Assembly: GCF_037440165.1 (NCBI RefSeq)
Contig: NZ_JBBIUQ010000006.1
Coordinates: 1 to 64,000 of the forward strand
Direction: 5' to 3'
DNA from: Ignavibacterium sp037440165
GTDB lineage: Bacteria > Bacteroidota > Ignavibacteria > Ignavibacteriales > Ignavibacteriaceae
Length of the DNA stretch: 64,000 nucleotides
The notes under the pieces were generated by a model, which was not told the origin of the DNA, made no database searches, and saw only the letters and a list, made by a program, of their open reading frames with translations. Shown one piece after another: positions 18,664-26,193 of this stretch (within the stretch, counting starts at the first letter, position 1; each line of letters opens with the position of its first letter). Position numbers and translations under genes: made by a program.

Positions 18664-19695
18664 ATGCGTAAATCTGCTAATACCAATCCTGAACCTACTG
18701 AAGAAGATAAAAGGATTGAACAAAATCTACGTCCCCAATTTTTAATTGATTTTGGAGGTCAGGATAAAATTACAGAAAATCTGAATGTCTTTATCTCCGC
18801 TGCAAAAAAGCGTGGAGAGGCATTGGATCATGTTTTATTAACGGGTCCGCCGGGACTCGGTAAAACCACATTGGCTCATATAATTGCTAATGAACTTGGT
18901 GTAAAACTGAAAATTACTTCAGGTCCTGTTTTAGAAAAACCCGGAGATCTTGCAGGGATACTTACTAATCTTGAGGAAAGATCTGTTCTCTTCATTGATG
19001 AGATACATCGCTTGAGTCCTGTTGTTGAAGAATATCTATACAGTGCAATGGAAGATTATAAACTTGATATTATGATTGACAGCGGTCCGAACGCTCGAAC
19101 TGTTCAGATTAGTTTACCTAAGTATACTCTGGTTGGAGCAACGACAAGAGCAGGGATGTTAACTTCACCATTACGCGATAGATTCGGTATTAAATTTCGT
19201 CTTGATTACTATACTGGTGATACTTTAAAAAAAATTATACAACGCTCTGCAAAAATTCTCAATCTCAAAATTGATGAGGATGCTGCAAATGAAATTGCAA
19301 AAAGATCGAGAGGAACTCCGAGAATCGCAAATCGGTTGTTAAGAAGAACTAGAGACTTTGCAGATTTCGAAAACAAAAAATCTATTGATTTGGAAATTGC
19401 ACAAAAAGCTTTGACTGCTTTGGAAGTAGATGAATATGGTCTTGATGAAATGGATAAAGAAATCATCCTTGCAATCATTGATAAATATAACGGCGGTCCG
19501 GTTGGTTTAAATACTCTGTCAGTCGCTGTTAATGAAGATCCGGGAACGATTGAGGAAGTTTACGAACCATTTTTAATTCAGCAGGGCTTTATTCAAAGAA
19601 CTCCGCGAGGCAGGGAAGCTACTCAATTAGCATATAAAAGATTCGGAAGAAATAAATTCGGAAACACAACTAATTCCTTATTTGATAATATCTAA
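18664..19695 (+). CDS. ruvB: Holliday junction branch migration ATPase RuvB
   Basis: A 343-residue AAA+ motor that works with RuvA and RuvC to migrate and resolve Holliday junctions. Walker A GPPGLGKTTLAHIIANE, Walker B FIDEIHRL, sensor 1 GATTRAGMLTSPLRDRFG and the arginine/sensor 2 region GTPRIANRLLRRTRDFA are all present, followed by the winged-helix domain (IEEVYEPFLIQQGFIQRTPRGR). Normal length. ruvA and ruvC are not in the window. Confidence 0.97.
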   Translation: MRKSANTNPEPTEEDKRIEQNLRPQFLIDFGGQDKITENLNVFISAAKKRGEALDHVLLTGPPGLGKTTLAHIIANELGVKLKITSGPVLEKPGDLAGILTNLEERSVLFIDEIHRLSPVVEEYLYSAMEDYKLDIMIDSGPNARTVQISLPKYTLVGATTRAGMLTSPLRDRFGIKFRLDYYTGDTLKKIIQRSAKILNLKIDEDAANEIAKRSRGTPRIANRLLRRTRDFADFENKKSIDLEIAQKALTALEVDEYGLDEMDKEIILAIIDKYNGGPVGLNTLSVAVNEDPGTIEEVYEPFLIQQGFIQRTPRGREATQLAYKRFGRNKFGNTTNSLFDNI

Positions 19696-19705
19696 AGGTG
19701 AATAA

Positions 19706-21586
19706 GTGAAAACAAAGATTATCCTCATTTCAATTTTTCTTTTTGCTTTGCAAAATTTTTCCCAAACTAATTACTACATTCCAAGAAATGTTCTTAAAGC
19801 TTACGAAAAGGGAACGAGATCATTTGATGGTAAACCCGGAGAAAAGTATTGGCAAAATTCATCTGACTATAAAATAAAAGCTAGGATTGATCCAAAGACC
19901 AGAATTCTGACTGGTTCAGAAACTATTGTTTATTCTAACAACAGTCCGGATACACTGAAGGAAATTGTTATTCGACTTTATCCTAATATTTCTAAACCGT
20001 CTTCAAAAAGAGATTTTAATATTCCAGATAATGCATTGACTGATGGTGTAAAAATCAGTTCATTCAGATTTAATCAAAACGAAATGAATCACTATGATAA
20101 AAATATATTCAAATTCAGTGGAACAAATCTTCGCGTAATATTAACAGATAAAATCGCTCCTTCATCAAAAGCAATTATAGATATCAATTGGTCGTTTGAA
20201 ATTCCCAGCACAAGTTTTGCCCGAATGGGAACTTATGATTCAACTTCATTTTTCATTGCTTACTGGTATCCACAAATGGCTGTTTATGATGACATTGATG
20301 GCTGGGATTACAATGAATATACCGGCTTTACAGAAATGTACAATGATTTTTCAAATTTTGATGTAGAGATTACTGTCCCAAACGGTTTTCATATATGGTC
20401 AACTGGTGTATGGCAAAATCCCGATGAAATTCTTTCTAATGAATTTCTGAAAAGATATGAGCAAGCAAAACAGAGTGATGAAGTAGTAAGAATATTTACG
20501 AAGGAAGATTTAACAAACCAGAATCGTTATAAAAGTAGAGATGATTTTCACACATTCAGATTTAAAGCTGATTATGTTCCTGATTTTGCTTTTGGAATGA
20601 GCAATCATTACTTATGGGATGCAGTAAGTTATCTCATACCGGAAAATAAAAGAGTCTACATTGCTGCTGCTTATAAAGAATCATCAAAGGATTTTGTCGA
20701 TGTAGCTTATTACGCAAAAGAAACAATCAAATATTTTTCTGAAGAACTTCCTGCAATTCCATTTCCATATCCAAGTTGCACTGTCTGGAATGGTTCAGGT
20801 GGAATGGAATATCCAATGATTGTAAACAACGGTTCTGCACAAAGTAAAGAGGGAACTGTCGGAGTCACTTCACATGAAATTGCTCATCAGTATATGCCAT
20901 TTTATATGGGAATAAATGAAAGAAAACATGCTTTTATGGATGAGGGTTGGGCAGTGATGCTGCCTTTCGACTTTCAGGAAAGAATGACTGAAGGGGCTCA
21001 ACCCAGAGAAAGAAATGCGTCGGGTTTCGAAAATGTTGCTGGCTATGATATGGAAATGCCTTTACTCGTTCCCTCAAATCTTTTAAGCGGGTATTCATAC
21101 AGAGTATCCGCTTATTCAAGACCTGGACTTGCATATGATTTTCTCAGAGATTTTCTGGGTAAAGAAAAATTTCTGAAAGCACTACATCATTATATGAAAA
21201 GATGGAATGGTAAACATCCCATTCCCTATGATTTCTATTTTTCTTTTAATGAAGCAGTTGGTGAGGATTTATATTGGTATTGGAAACCTTGGTTCTTCGA
21301 ATTCGGATATCCTGATTTGGCAATTAAATCATATGAGCTGAAAGATGGTATTCTTAAAGTTGAAATTGAAAGGAAAGGAAATTTACCTGTACCCATTAAA
21401 TTAATTTTGATGGATAATGAAAATATGATTAAGGAATTGTATTACACTGCTGATGTTTGGAAATCAGGTAATTCAATCTTTAAAGTCTCAGTAGATAATG
21501 TAAAAGATATAAACAAAATCATATTAGGAAGTGCAAAGATTCCTGATTCAAACCGAAACGATAATGAAGTTCTAATAAGTAGGTAA
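19706..21586 (+). CDS. Secreted M1 family zinc metallopeptidase
   Basis: A 626-residue exported aminopeptidase-like enzyme with a signal peptide (KTKIILISIFLFALQNFSQ). The zinc site is H390-E-I-A-H394 with the third ligand E413 (AFMDEGWAV), the exact M1 spacing. The exopeptidase motif region is GSGGMEYPMIVNNG instead of the classical GAMEN, as is usual for this bacterial subfamily. A beta-rich N-terminal domain precedes it (residues about 50-270). Starts at GTG 19706 after an AAAGGTG. Ten bases after ruvB, so possibly co-transcribed. A hairpin terminator follows. Probably periplasmic peptide degradation. Confidence 0.9.
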   Translation: MKTKIILISIFLFALQNFSQTNYYIPRNVLKAYEKGTRSFDGKPGEKYWQNSSDYKIKARIDPKTRILTGSETIVYSNNSPDTLKEIVIRLYPNISKPSSKRDFNIPDNALTDGVKISSFRFNQNEMNHYDKNIFKFSGTNLRVILTDKIAPSSKAIIDINWSFEIPSTSFARMGTYDSTSFFIAYWYPQMAVYDDIDGWDYNEYTGFTEMYNDFSNFDVEITVPNGFHIWSTGVWQNPDEILSNEFLKRYEQAKQSDEVVRIFTKEDLTNQNRYKSRDDFHTFRFKADYVPDFAFGMSNHYLWDAVSYLIPENKRVYIAAAYKESSKDFVDVAYYAKETIKYFSEELPAIPFPYPSCTVWNGSGGMEYPMIVNNGSAQSKEGTVGVTSHEIAHQYMPFYMGINERKHAFMDEGWAVMLPFDFQERMTEGAQPRERNASGFENVAGYDMEMPLLVPSNLLSGYSYRVSAYSRPGLAYDFLRDFLGKEKFLKALHHYMKRWNGKHPIPYDFYFSFNEAVGEDLYWYWKPWFFEFGYPDLAIKSYELKDGILKVEIERKGNLPVPIKLILMDNENMIKELYYTADVWKSGNSIFKVSVDNVKDINKIILGSAKIPDSNRNDNEVLISR

Positions 21587-21600
21587 CAATTTAATAAGAA

Positions 21601-21637
21601 AATGACTGCAGAGTAATAATTCTGCAGCCATTTTTTT
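21601..21637 (+). terminator. Intrinsic terminator after the M1 peptidase gene
   Basis: ATGACTGCAGA (21602-21612) pairs with TCTGCAGCCAT (21621-21631) with one mismatch across an 8-base loop, followed by seven T. It is also positioned to receive convergent transcription of the bTHX gene, but the tract on the minus strand is weaker. Confidence 0.8.
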
Positions 21638-21645
21638 GATAAAAA

Positions 21646-21762
21646 TTATTTGGTTTCAGTGTTAGCGGGTTTAGTAGATTTTTTCTTTTTCTTTGGTCTG
21701 AACTTCCCTGTAGTCCCCTGAAAAATTTTTCCACGCTTAGTTCTTCTATCACCTTTTCCCAT
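21646..21762 (-). CDS. Small ribosomal subunit protein bTHX
   Basis: A 38-residue basic protein encoded in the gap between the M1 peptidase and the YhcH gene. It begins MGKGDRRTKRGKIFQGTTGK and continues FRPKKKKK, matching the Thermus/Bacteroidota Thx peptide pattern (MGKGD-x-x-T-x-RGKI-x-x-G-x-x-GK-x-RPKKK). Thx sits in a cavity at the head of the 30S subunit and stabilises 16S rRNA folding. An AAGGAG Shine-Dalgarno is placed 4-5 bases before the ATG. The C-terminal tail STKPANTETK is longer than in Thermus. It lies 73 bases after the YhcH stop and could share that transcript. Confidence 0.9.
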   Translation of the reverse strand: MGKGDRRTKRGKIFQGTTGKFRPKKKKKSTKPANTETK

Positions 21763-21835
21763 ATATCTCCTTAATTTTTAATAGTTTTTATTTGCAAAAA
21801 TATATTTTGAACTTCTCTGTATCAAACTTGTAAAC

Positions 21836-22288
21836 TCATTTTACTTTTACTTTGATCACAACTTTTTTAACTACTTCGGGATTTGTAACTCTTATGCCCG
21901 GCATATGAATATCAGTCGGGAAGAATACTGCAAACATCTGCTTTTCGATAAAGCAGAGAGACTGTTCACAATCATAAAAAGTTATATCGCTGCTTTCGTT
22001 ATATGGTTCAACAATTTTCTGATTTGCCAGCGGAGCATAACCAATAAATTCTTTACCTGAAAAAACATACTGAACATCAATATAATTTTTATGAGACTCT
22101 GGCTTTCCCTGTGACAAATCTTTCGTTTTATATTCACTAACTAGAGCGAAAATATTACTTCGGTCTATTTCATATTTACCGTTCTCAACTTCACTAAAGT
22201 CGGTTAAATACAGAAAATCAAGAGCTCTTTTGATATCGGAGTTTAAATCTAAATATAAATTTCTATTTTCAATATGATCAATAATCAT
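21836..22288 (-). CDS. YhcH/YjgK/YiaL family protein
   Basis: A 150-residue protein of the DUF386 (EbgC/YhcH) double-stranded beta-helix family. Diagnostic segments are ESHKNYIDVQYVFSGKEFIGYAPL, with the H and D metal ligands, and FFPTDIHMPGIR near the end, carrying the second conserved histidine. Relatives sit in sugar-use clusters; E. coli YhcH (NanQ) is linked to sialic acid use and EbgC to beta-galactosidase. It lies 24 bases downstream of the symporter, so a role in use of the imported sugar or sugar acid is a reasonable inference. Confidence 0.92.
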   Translation of the reverse strand: MIIDHIENRNLYLDLNSDIKRALDFLYLTDFSEVENGKYEIDRSNIFALVSEYKTKDLSQGKPESHKNYIDVQYVFSGKEFIGYAPLANQKIVEPYNESSDITFYDCEQSLCFIEKQMFAVFFPTDIHMPGIRVTNPEVVKKVVIKVKVK

Positions 22289-22312
22289 TTTACTAACTCA
22301 CTTTATCATTAA

Positions 22313-24409
22313 CTACATTTCCTTTTCAGCAACCAGCAATTTGCCTTTGACAAATTGTCCATTTGCTAAATGCTCTGATGAGATATAAACAATTCCATCT
22401 TCATCATGTGGTTCACCATAAACTGTGTGAATTGACTTCAAACCGCCAAGATATTTTCGTGCATCAGAGATATAAACAAGATCACCAATCTCGGCTGCCA
22501 TCCGCTTCATATCATTTTTAGAAAAATGAATTGTATTATCAACGCCTTCCTTGAGTCTCCAATGAACTTTTACTTTCTCACCCTCGCGGTCATTAATTTT
22601 TCTTCCTTTAAAGTATTCTTTTGCTTTATTAATTGACCAAACTGTTAATCCATCTGTTTTTTCTTCTTCGTTATAATTGATAAAATAATTTGCAGCAAGC
22701 ACAACCATCGCAACCATAACAAATGTAAGAATAAATAATATTGGCATTGAAAAAACATTGAAGGAAATCAATAGGAAGATTATTGTTGATGCAATTACGA
22801 AACCACTCATAATCATTTTATGGTTTGGGTTCTGTTTAATTTTTTCAACAATCTGAATTTGCTGCTTTGTGGTTAAAGTAGTTAATAAAGCAAACAGAGC
22901 ACAAACAAACAAATTATATAAAGCTCCAATGTAAGTATATGGATGATTCGGATCGTAAGTTGTTCCATGCGAGAAAATTTCAATTAATGGTCTGGGATAA
23001 TACATCCCCATAATCATTAATGCTACGCCGCCAACCAATGTGCCGATTACCGCAGCATTAGTATATCTTTTCCAAAATACACCAAGAAATATTGCAGTAA
23101 CTAAAGGAGGAGTTAAAGTTGAGTGGAAATAACCATGCGCTTCATACACTGTAGGAAATTTACTAAAAGGTATAACAGTCAATACACCTAATAGAGTAAA
23201 TACAACTGTTGCAATTCTTGCTGAAGCAAGTTCCTGTTTATCTTCTTCTTCCCATGTTTGGATTTTTTTTGTTAACCATTTTTTAACGGGTCTATGAATA
23301 TCATTTATATAAACGGCAGCGGTTGCATTTAGAAGAGTATCAACAGTTGACATCAAAGCAGCAGTGAGTGCAGCCATTATAAAACCAAAAACTCCCGGAT
23401 GAGAAATTAAATTTGAAACAACAACAAAAATTGCATCCGGATTAGTATCTGGTGGAACAGCGCTTGGATTTATAACTGAAACAGCTTTTCCTATCCAACC
23501 GGCATTTCCAACTACAATAGCAGAAATAGGAAGCATGAAAAGTATGTTGAATGCAGCAGCTTTTCTTCCTTCGTCAACACTTTTACAAGCCATAAATCTC
23601 ATTACTAAGCCCATGTTCATAAATAAAAATCCTACTGAACCGGCAACTCCATCCTGCCAGAATATTCCAACGAAATTAAATCCAGGCGGGTTATTAAAAT
23701 GTGCTAATGGAAGTTTCCATTCAGTTGGTAAAGCATCCCAAAAAACATTGAAACCACCTAAGTAATCAAGCCCTATAACGAAAACAAGCATACCAGCAAA
23801 TATCAGAACAAAACCTTGTGCTAAATCAGTGAAGATAACTGCTGTTTGTCCACCATAAGTAATATATATTCCAATAATCAATGCTATGACAATAATCAAT
23901 CCCATCAATGTTACTTCAAAGTGAATTCCAAAGATTGTAAATTCAGGAGGAAGCAAAGGTAAAATTGCTTTTCCCATAGTTAATAATCCGATACCGACAT
24001 ATCCTATCATATAAAACAAAATCAAAAGAGTAGCTAAGAATCTTGTAAGGGAACTAAATCTCTTCTCAAAATATTCAGGTATAGATCTGATTTTTGTGTA
24101 AACAATTATCGGAAGCCAGCCAAAAATAAAGAACGGCACAAAGAACCAATCGTTCATATAAGTCATTGTGGATGAAAATCCTGCTTCAAATCCTTTTGCT
24201 GAGTATTTTATAAAACTATGACTGCCGACACCAGTTGCAACTATACTCATTGCGATAAGCCACCAGGCAAATCTTCTTCCACCAAAGAAAAAATCAGTTG
24301 TCGAACGATTGTATTTAGAGAAATAAGCACCGAAAGCAAGAATGGCGATGAAATAAACTACCATTACTATCCAATCGGTTGAGGTACTTAAACTATGATG
24401 AACTTCCAT
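22313..24409 (-). CDS. Sodium:solute symporter (SSS/SLC5 family) with C-terminal cytosolic extension
   Basis: A 698-residue transporter with about 14 membrane segments. The N-terminus has the SSS pattern GGRRFAWWLIAMSIVATGVGSHSF, and ALTAALMSTVDTLLNATAAV matches the sodium-binding region of sugar-type SLC5 homologues. After the last helix (near residue 575) comes a roughly 110-residue soluble tail with SKNDMKRMAAEIGDLVYISD and GIVYISSEHL, which ordinary SSS proteins lack. Likely substrate is a sugar or organic acid, suggested by the downstream YhcH gene. It is preceded by two small two-helix membrane protein genes on the same strand. Confidence 0.88.
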   Translation of the reverse strand: MEVHHSLSTSTDWIVMVVYFIAILAFGAYFSKYNRSTTDFFFGGRRFAWWLIAMSIVATGVGSHSFIKYSAKGFEAGFSSTMTYMNDWFFVPFFIFGWLPIIVYTKIRSIPEYFEKRFSSLTRFLATLLILFYMIGYVGIGLLTMGKAILPLLPPEFTIFGIHFEVTLMGLIIVIALIIGIYITYGGQTAVIFTDLAQGFVLIFAGMLVFVIGLDYLGGFNVFWDALPTEWKLPLAHFNNPPGFNFVGIFWQDGVAGSVGFLFMNMGLVMRFMACKSVDEGRKAAAFNILFMLPISAIVVGNAGWIGKAVSVINPSAVPPDTNPDAIFVVVSNLISHPGVFGFIMAALTAALMSTVDTLLNATAAVYINDIHRPVKKWLTKKIQTWEEEDKQELASARIATVVFTLLGVLTVIPFSKFPTVYEAHGYFHSTLTPPLVTAIFLGVFWKRYTNAAVIGTLVGGVALMIMGMYYPRPLIEIFSHGTTYDPNHPYTYIGALYNLFVCALFALLTTLTTKQQIQIVEKIKQNPNHKMIMSGFVIASTIIFLLISFNVFSMPILFILTFVMVAMVVLAANYFINYNEEEKTDGLTVWSINKAKEYFKGRKINDREGEKVKVHWRLKEGVDNTIHFSKNDMKRMAAEIGDLVYISDARKYLGGLKSIHTVYGEPHDEDGIVYISSEHLANGQFVKGKLLVAEKEM

Positions 24410-24426
24410 AATTATTTAAAAATTTG

Positions 24427-24639
24427 TTAGAGATAAAGTGCTGCGAGAATTAATGCAGCGTGAATTAACATAAAATAAAAGAAGCCTAAGATGGTAATTT
24501 TCCACCAGAAACGATGTCTTTTAACATTAGGATTATAAGCTCCGGACTTTCTTATAATGATTAGCCCGCTTACAAAAAAAATCCCTCCAACTCCGTAGAG
24601 GTAAATAAATGGCAGCCAGGTGTTATAGAATGGAGGCAT
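24427..24639 (-). CDS. Small two-helix membrane protein, symporter-linked (copy 2)
   Basis: A 70-residue protein with two hydrophobic segments (about residues 10-27 and 46-69) separated by a basic loop NPNVKRHRFWWK. It is clearly a paralogue of the next upstream gene: both share PFIYLYGVGGIFF, the I-x-KSGA-x-NPN loop and an -ALYL end. It lies 17 bases before the symporter start. I do not recognise a named family. Position and conservation suggest an accessory or stability subunit of the transporter, as seen for other small symporter partners, but that is inference. Confidence 0.75.
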   Translation of the reverse strand: MPPFYNTWLPFIYLYGVGGIFFVSGLIIIRKSGAYNPNVKRHRFWWKITILGFFYFMLIHAALILAALYL

Positions 24640-24684
24640 AACTTGATTACATAAATTTTAATGTTGAAACGAAATGGTTAATTA

Positions 24685-24903
24685 TCATAAGTAAAGAGCA
24701 GATATAATTAGAAAAGCATGCAGAAAAAGAAAGAAAAAATATCCTCCAAACAAAATCTTAATCCACCATTTATGATGCTTTCTGTTAGGATTCAATGCAC
24801 CGCTTTTAATAATAATATACATACCAGTGAAAAAGAATATTCCACCTACACCATAAAGATAAATAAAAGGTATCCAGGGTTGAAAAACAAATTGTAGAAT
24901 CAT
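24685..24903 (-). CDS. Small two-helix membrane protein, symporter-linked (copy 1)
   Basis: A protein of about 72 residues with two hydrophobic segments and the loop NPNRKHHKWWIK. Start placed at ATG 24903 because the paralogue's conserved region (PWIPFIYLYGVGGIFF) begins at the same distance from its own ATG; an in-frame ATG at 24957 would add 18 residues, and neither has a clear Shine-Dalgarno. First gene of the minus-strand run copy1-copy2-symporter-YhcH. No recognised family. Confidence 0.72.
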   Translation of the reverse strand: MILQFVFQPWIPFIYLYGVGGIFFFTGMYIIIKSGALNPNRKHHKWWIKILFGGYFFFLFLHAFLIISALYL

Positions 24904-25026
24904 ATTGAACTTAAATCTTATGATTAAAATGATATCCAAAAAATATAGAAACCTCATTAAATGAACAATTAAAAACTGTGATCAGAAATATAAAACTTTA
25001 TTGGTTTTATGTTATTTCTAAAATAT

Positions 25027-25075
25027 TTAACAATTTCTTAACATTGTATTATCGAATGACAATCTTTTATATAAT
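25027..25075 (+). promoter_or_regulatory. Pho-box-like direct repeats and -10 box upstream of pstS
   Basis: TTAACA (25027-25032) and TTAACA (25038-25043) are separated by ATTTC, giving an 11-bp period. That is the arrangement of PhoB/PhoP-type binding repeats (TT-A-ACA half sites about 5 bases apart). TATAAT follows at 25070-25075, 31 bases before the pstS ATG, and no -35 hexamer is seen at 17 bases, as expected for an activator-dependent Pho promoter. Confidence 0.55.
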
Positions 25076-25105
25076 AATTTTGAAGCTCAATTTTTAGGAG
25101 AGAAT

Positions 25106-26176
25106 ATGCTTAACTATAAAAACCTTCTGCTTACAATAATTTTATCCATTGCAGCTTCTTTATTTATTATTAGTTGTGGTGAGAAAAAAGAAGAAACTGC
25201 TCAGCAGGAGAATTTAATGCAGAACGAATCTGCATTGGAATCAACACAGATAACTGAAGTTTCAGATGCAACTGCTGTAAAAGTTGACTCAAACATACCG
25301 CATTACACCAAAGTCGCCGGCATTTCCGGAAATCTTTCAAGTATTGGTTCTGACACTATGAACAATCTTTTGACTCTCTGGTTGGAAGGATTCAAAAAAT
25401 ATTATCCGAATGTAAATATACAGGTTGAAGGAAAAGGTTCAAGCACTGCACCGCCGGCTTTAATAAGCGGAACGGCTCAGCTCGGTCCAATGTCCCGCGA
25501 TATGAAGCAGGAAGAAATTGATGCATTCGAAAAAAAGTTTGGATATAAACCAACAGAACTCCGTGTAGCAATTGATGCTCTTGCTATCTATGTTAATAAA
25601 GACAATCCGCTTAAAGGTTTAACTCTTCCGCAAGTTGATGCAATCTTTTCTAAAACACGAAGAGGCGGTTACAAAACTGATATAACAAAATGGGGCGATT
25701 TAGGTTTAACAGGAGATTGGACAAACAGAGGTATAAGTCTTTATGGAAGAAATTCTGCTTCAGGAACATATGGTTATTTCAAAGAGCATGCTTTATTCAA
25801 AGGCGACTTTAAAGATCAGGTTAAAGAACAGCCGGGAAGTGCTTCTGTTGTTCAGGGTGTAACTGAGGACAGATACGGAATCGGTTATTCAGGAATCGGT
25901 TACAGAACTTCAGGAGTAATTGCCTTACCACTTGCAAAATCTGAAAACGATGAATTCCATTTGCCTGATTATGAAAATTGTTTGAACGGAAAGTATCCTT
26001 TGAGTCGTTTTCTGAATATATATATCAACAAAGCTCCGAAAAAACCGCTTGATCCATTATTAAAAGAATTTCTTAAATTTGTATTAAGCTATGAAGGTCA
26101 GGAAGTGGTTGTTAAAGATGGATATTTACCACTGACTAACGAACTCATTAAAAAAGAACTTTCGAAGCTTGAATAA
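25106..26176 (+). CDS. pstS: Phosphate ABC transporter substrate-binding lipoprotein PstS
   Basis: A 356-residue periplasmic phosphate-binding protein. The N-terminus is a lipoprotein signal with lipobox IISC and mature Cys followed by GEKKEE. The phosphate-site motifs include SSIGSDTMNNLLTLW, GKGSSTAPPALISGTAQLGPMSR and GRNSASGTYGYFKEH. AGGAG precedes ATG 25106. It binds inorganic phosphate and delivers it to PstCA. First gene of the pst-phoU run; its promoter carries Pho-box-like repeats. Confidence 0.95.
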   Translation: MLNYKNLLLTIILSIAASLFIISCGEKKEETAQQENLMQNESALESTQITEVSDATAVKVDSNIPHYTKVAGISGNLSSIGSDTMNNLLTLWLEGFKKYYPNVNIQVEGKGSSTAPPALISGTAQLGPMSRDMKQEEIDAFEKKFGYKPTELRVAIDALAIYVNKDNPLKGLTLPQVDAIFSKTRRGGYKTDITKWGDLGLTGDWTNRGISLYGRNSASGTYGYFKEHALFKGDFKDQVKEQPGSASVVQGVTEDRYGIGYSGIGYRTSGVIALPLAKSENDEFHLPDYENCLNGKYPLSRFLNIYINKAPKKPLDPLLKEFLKFVLSYEGQEVVVKDGYLPLTNELIKKELSKLE

Positions 26177-26193
26177 AATTTAGAGGATTTCTT

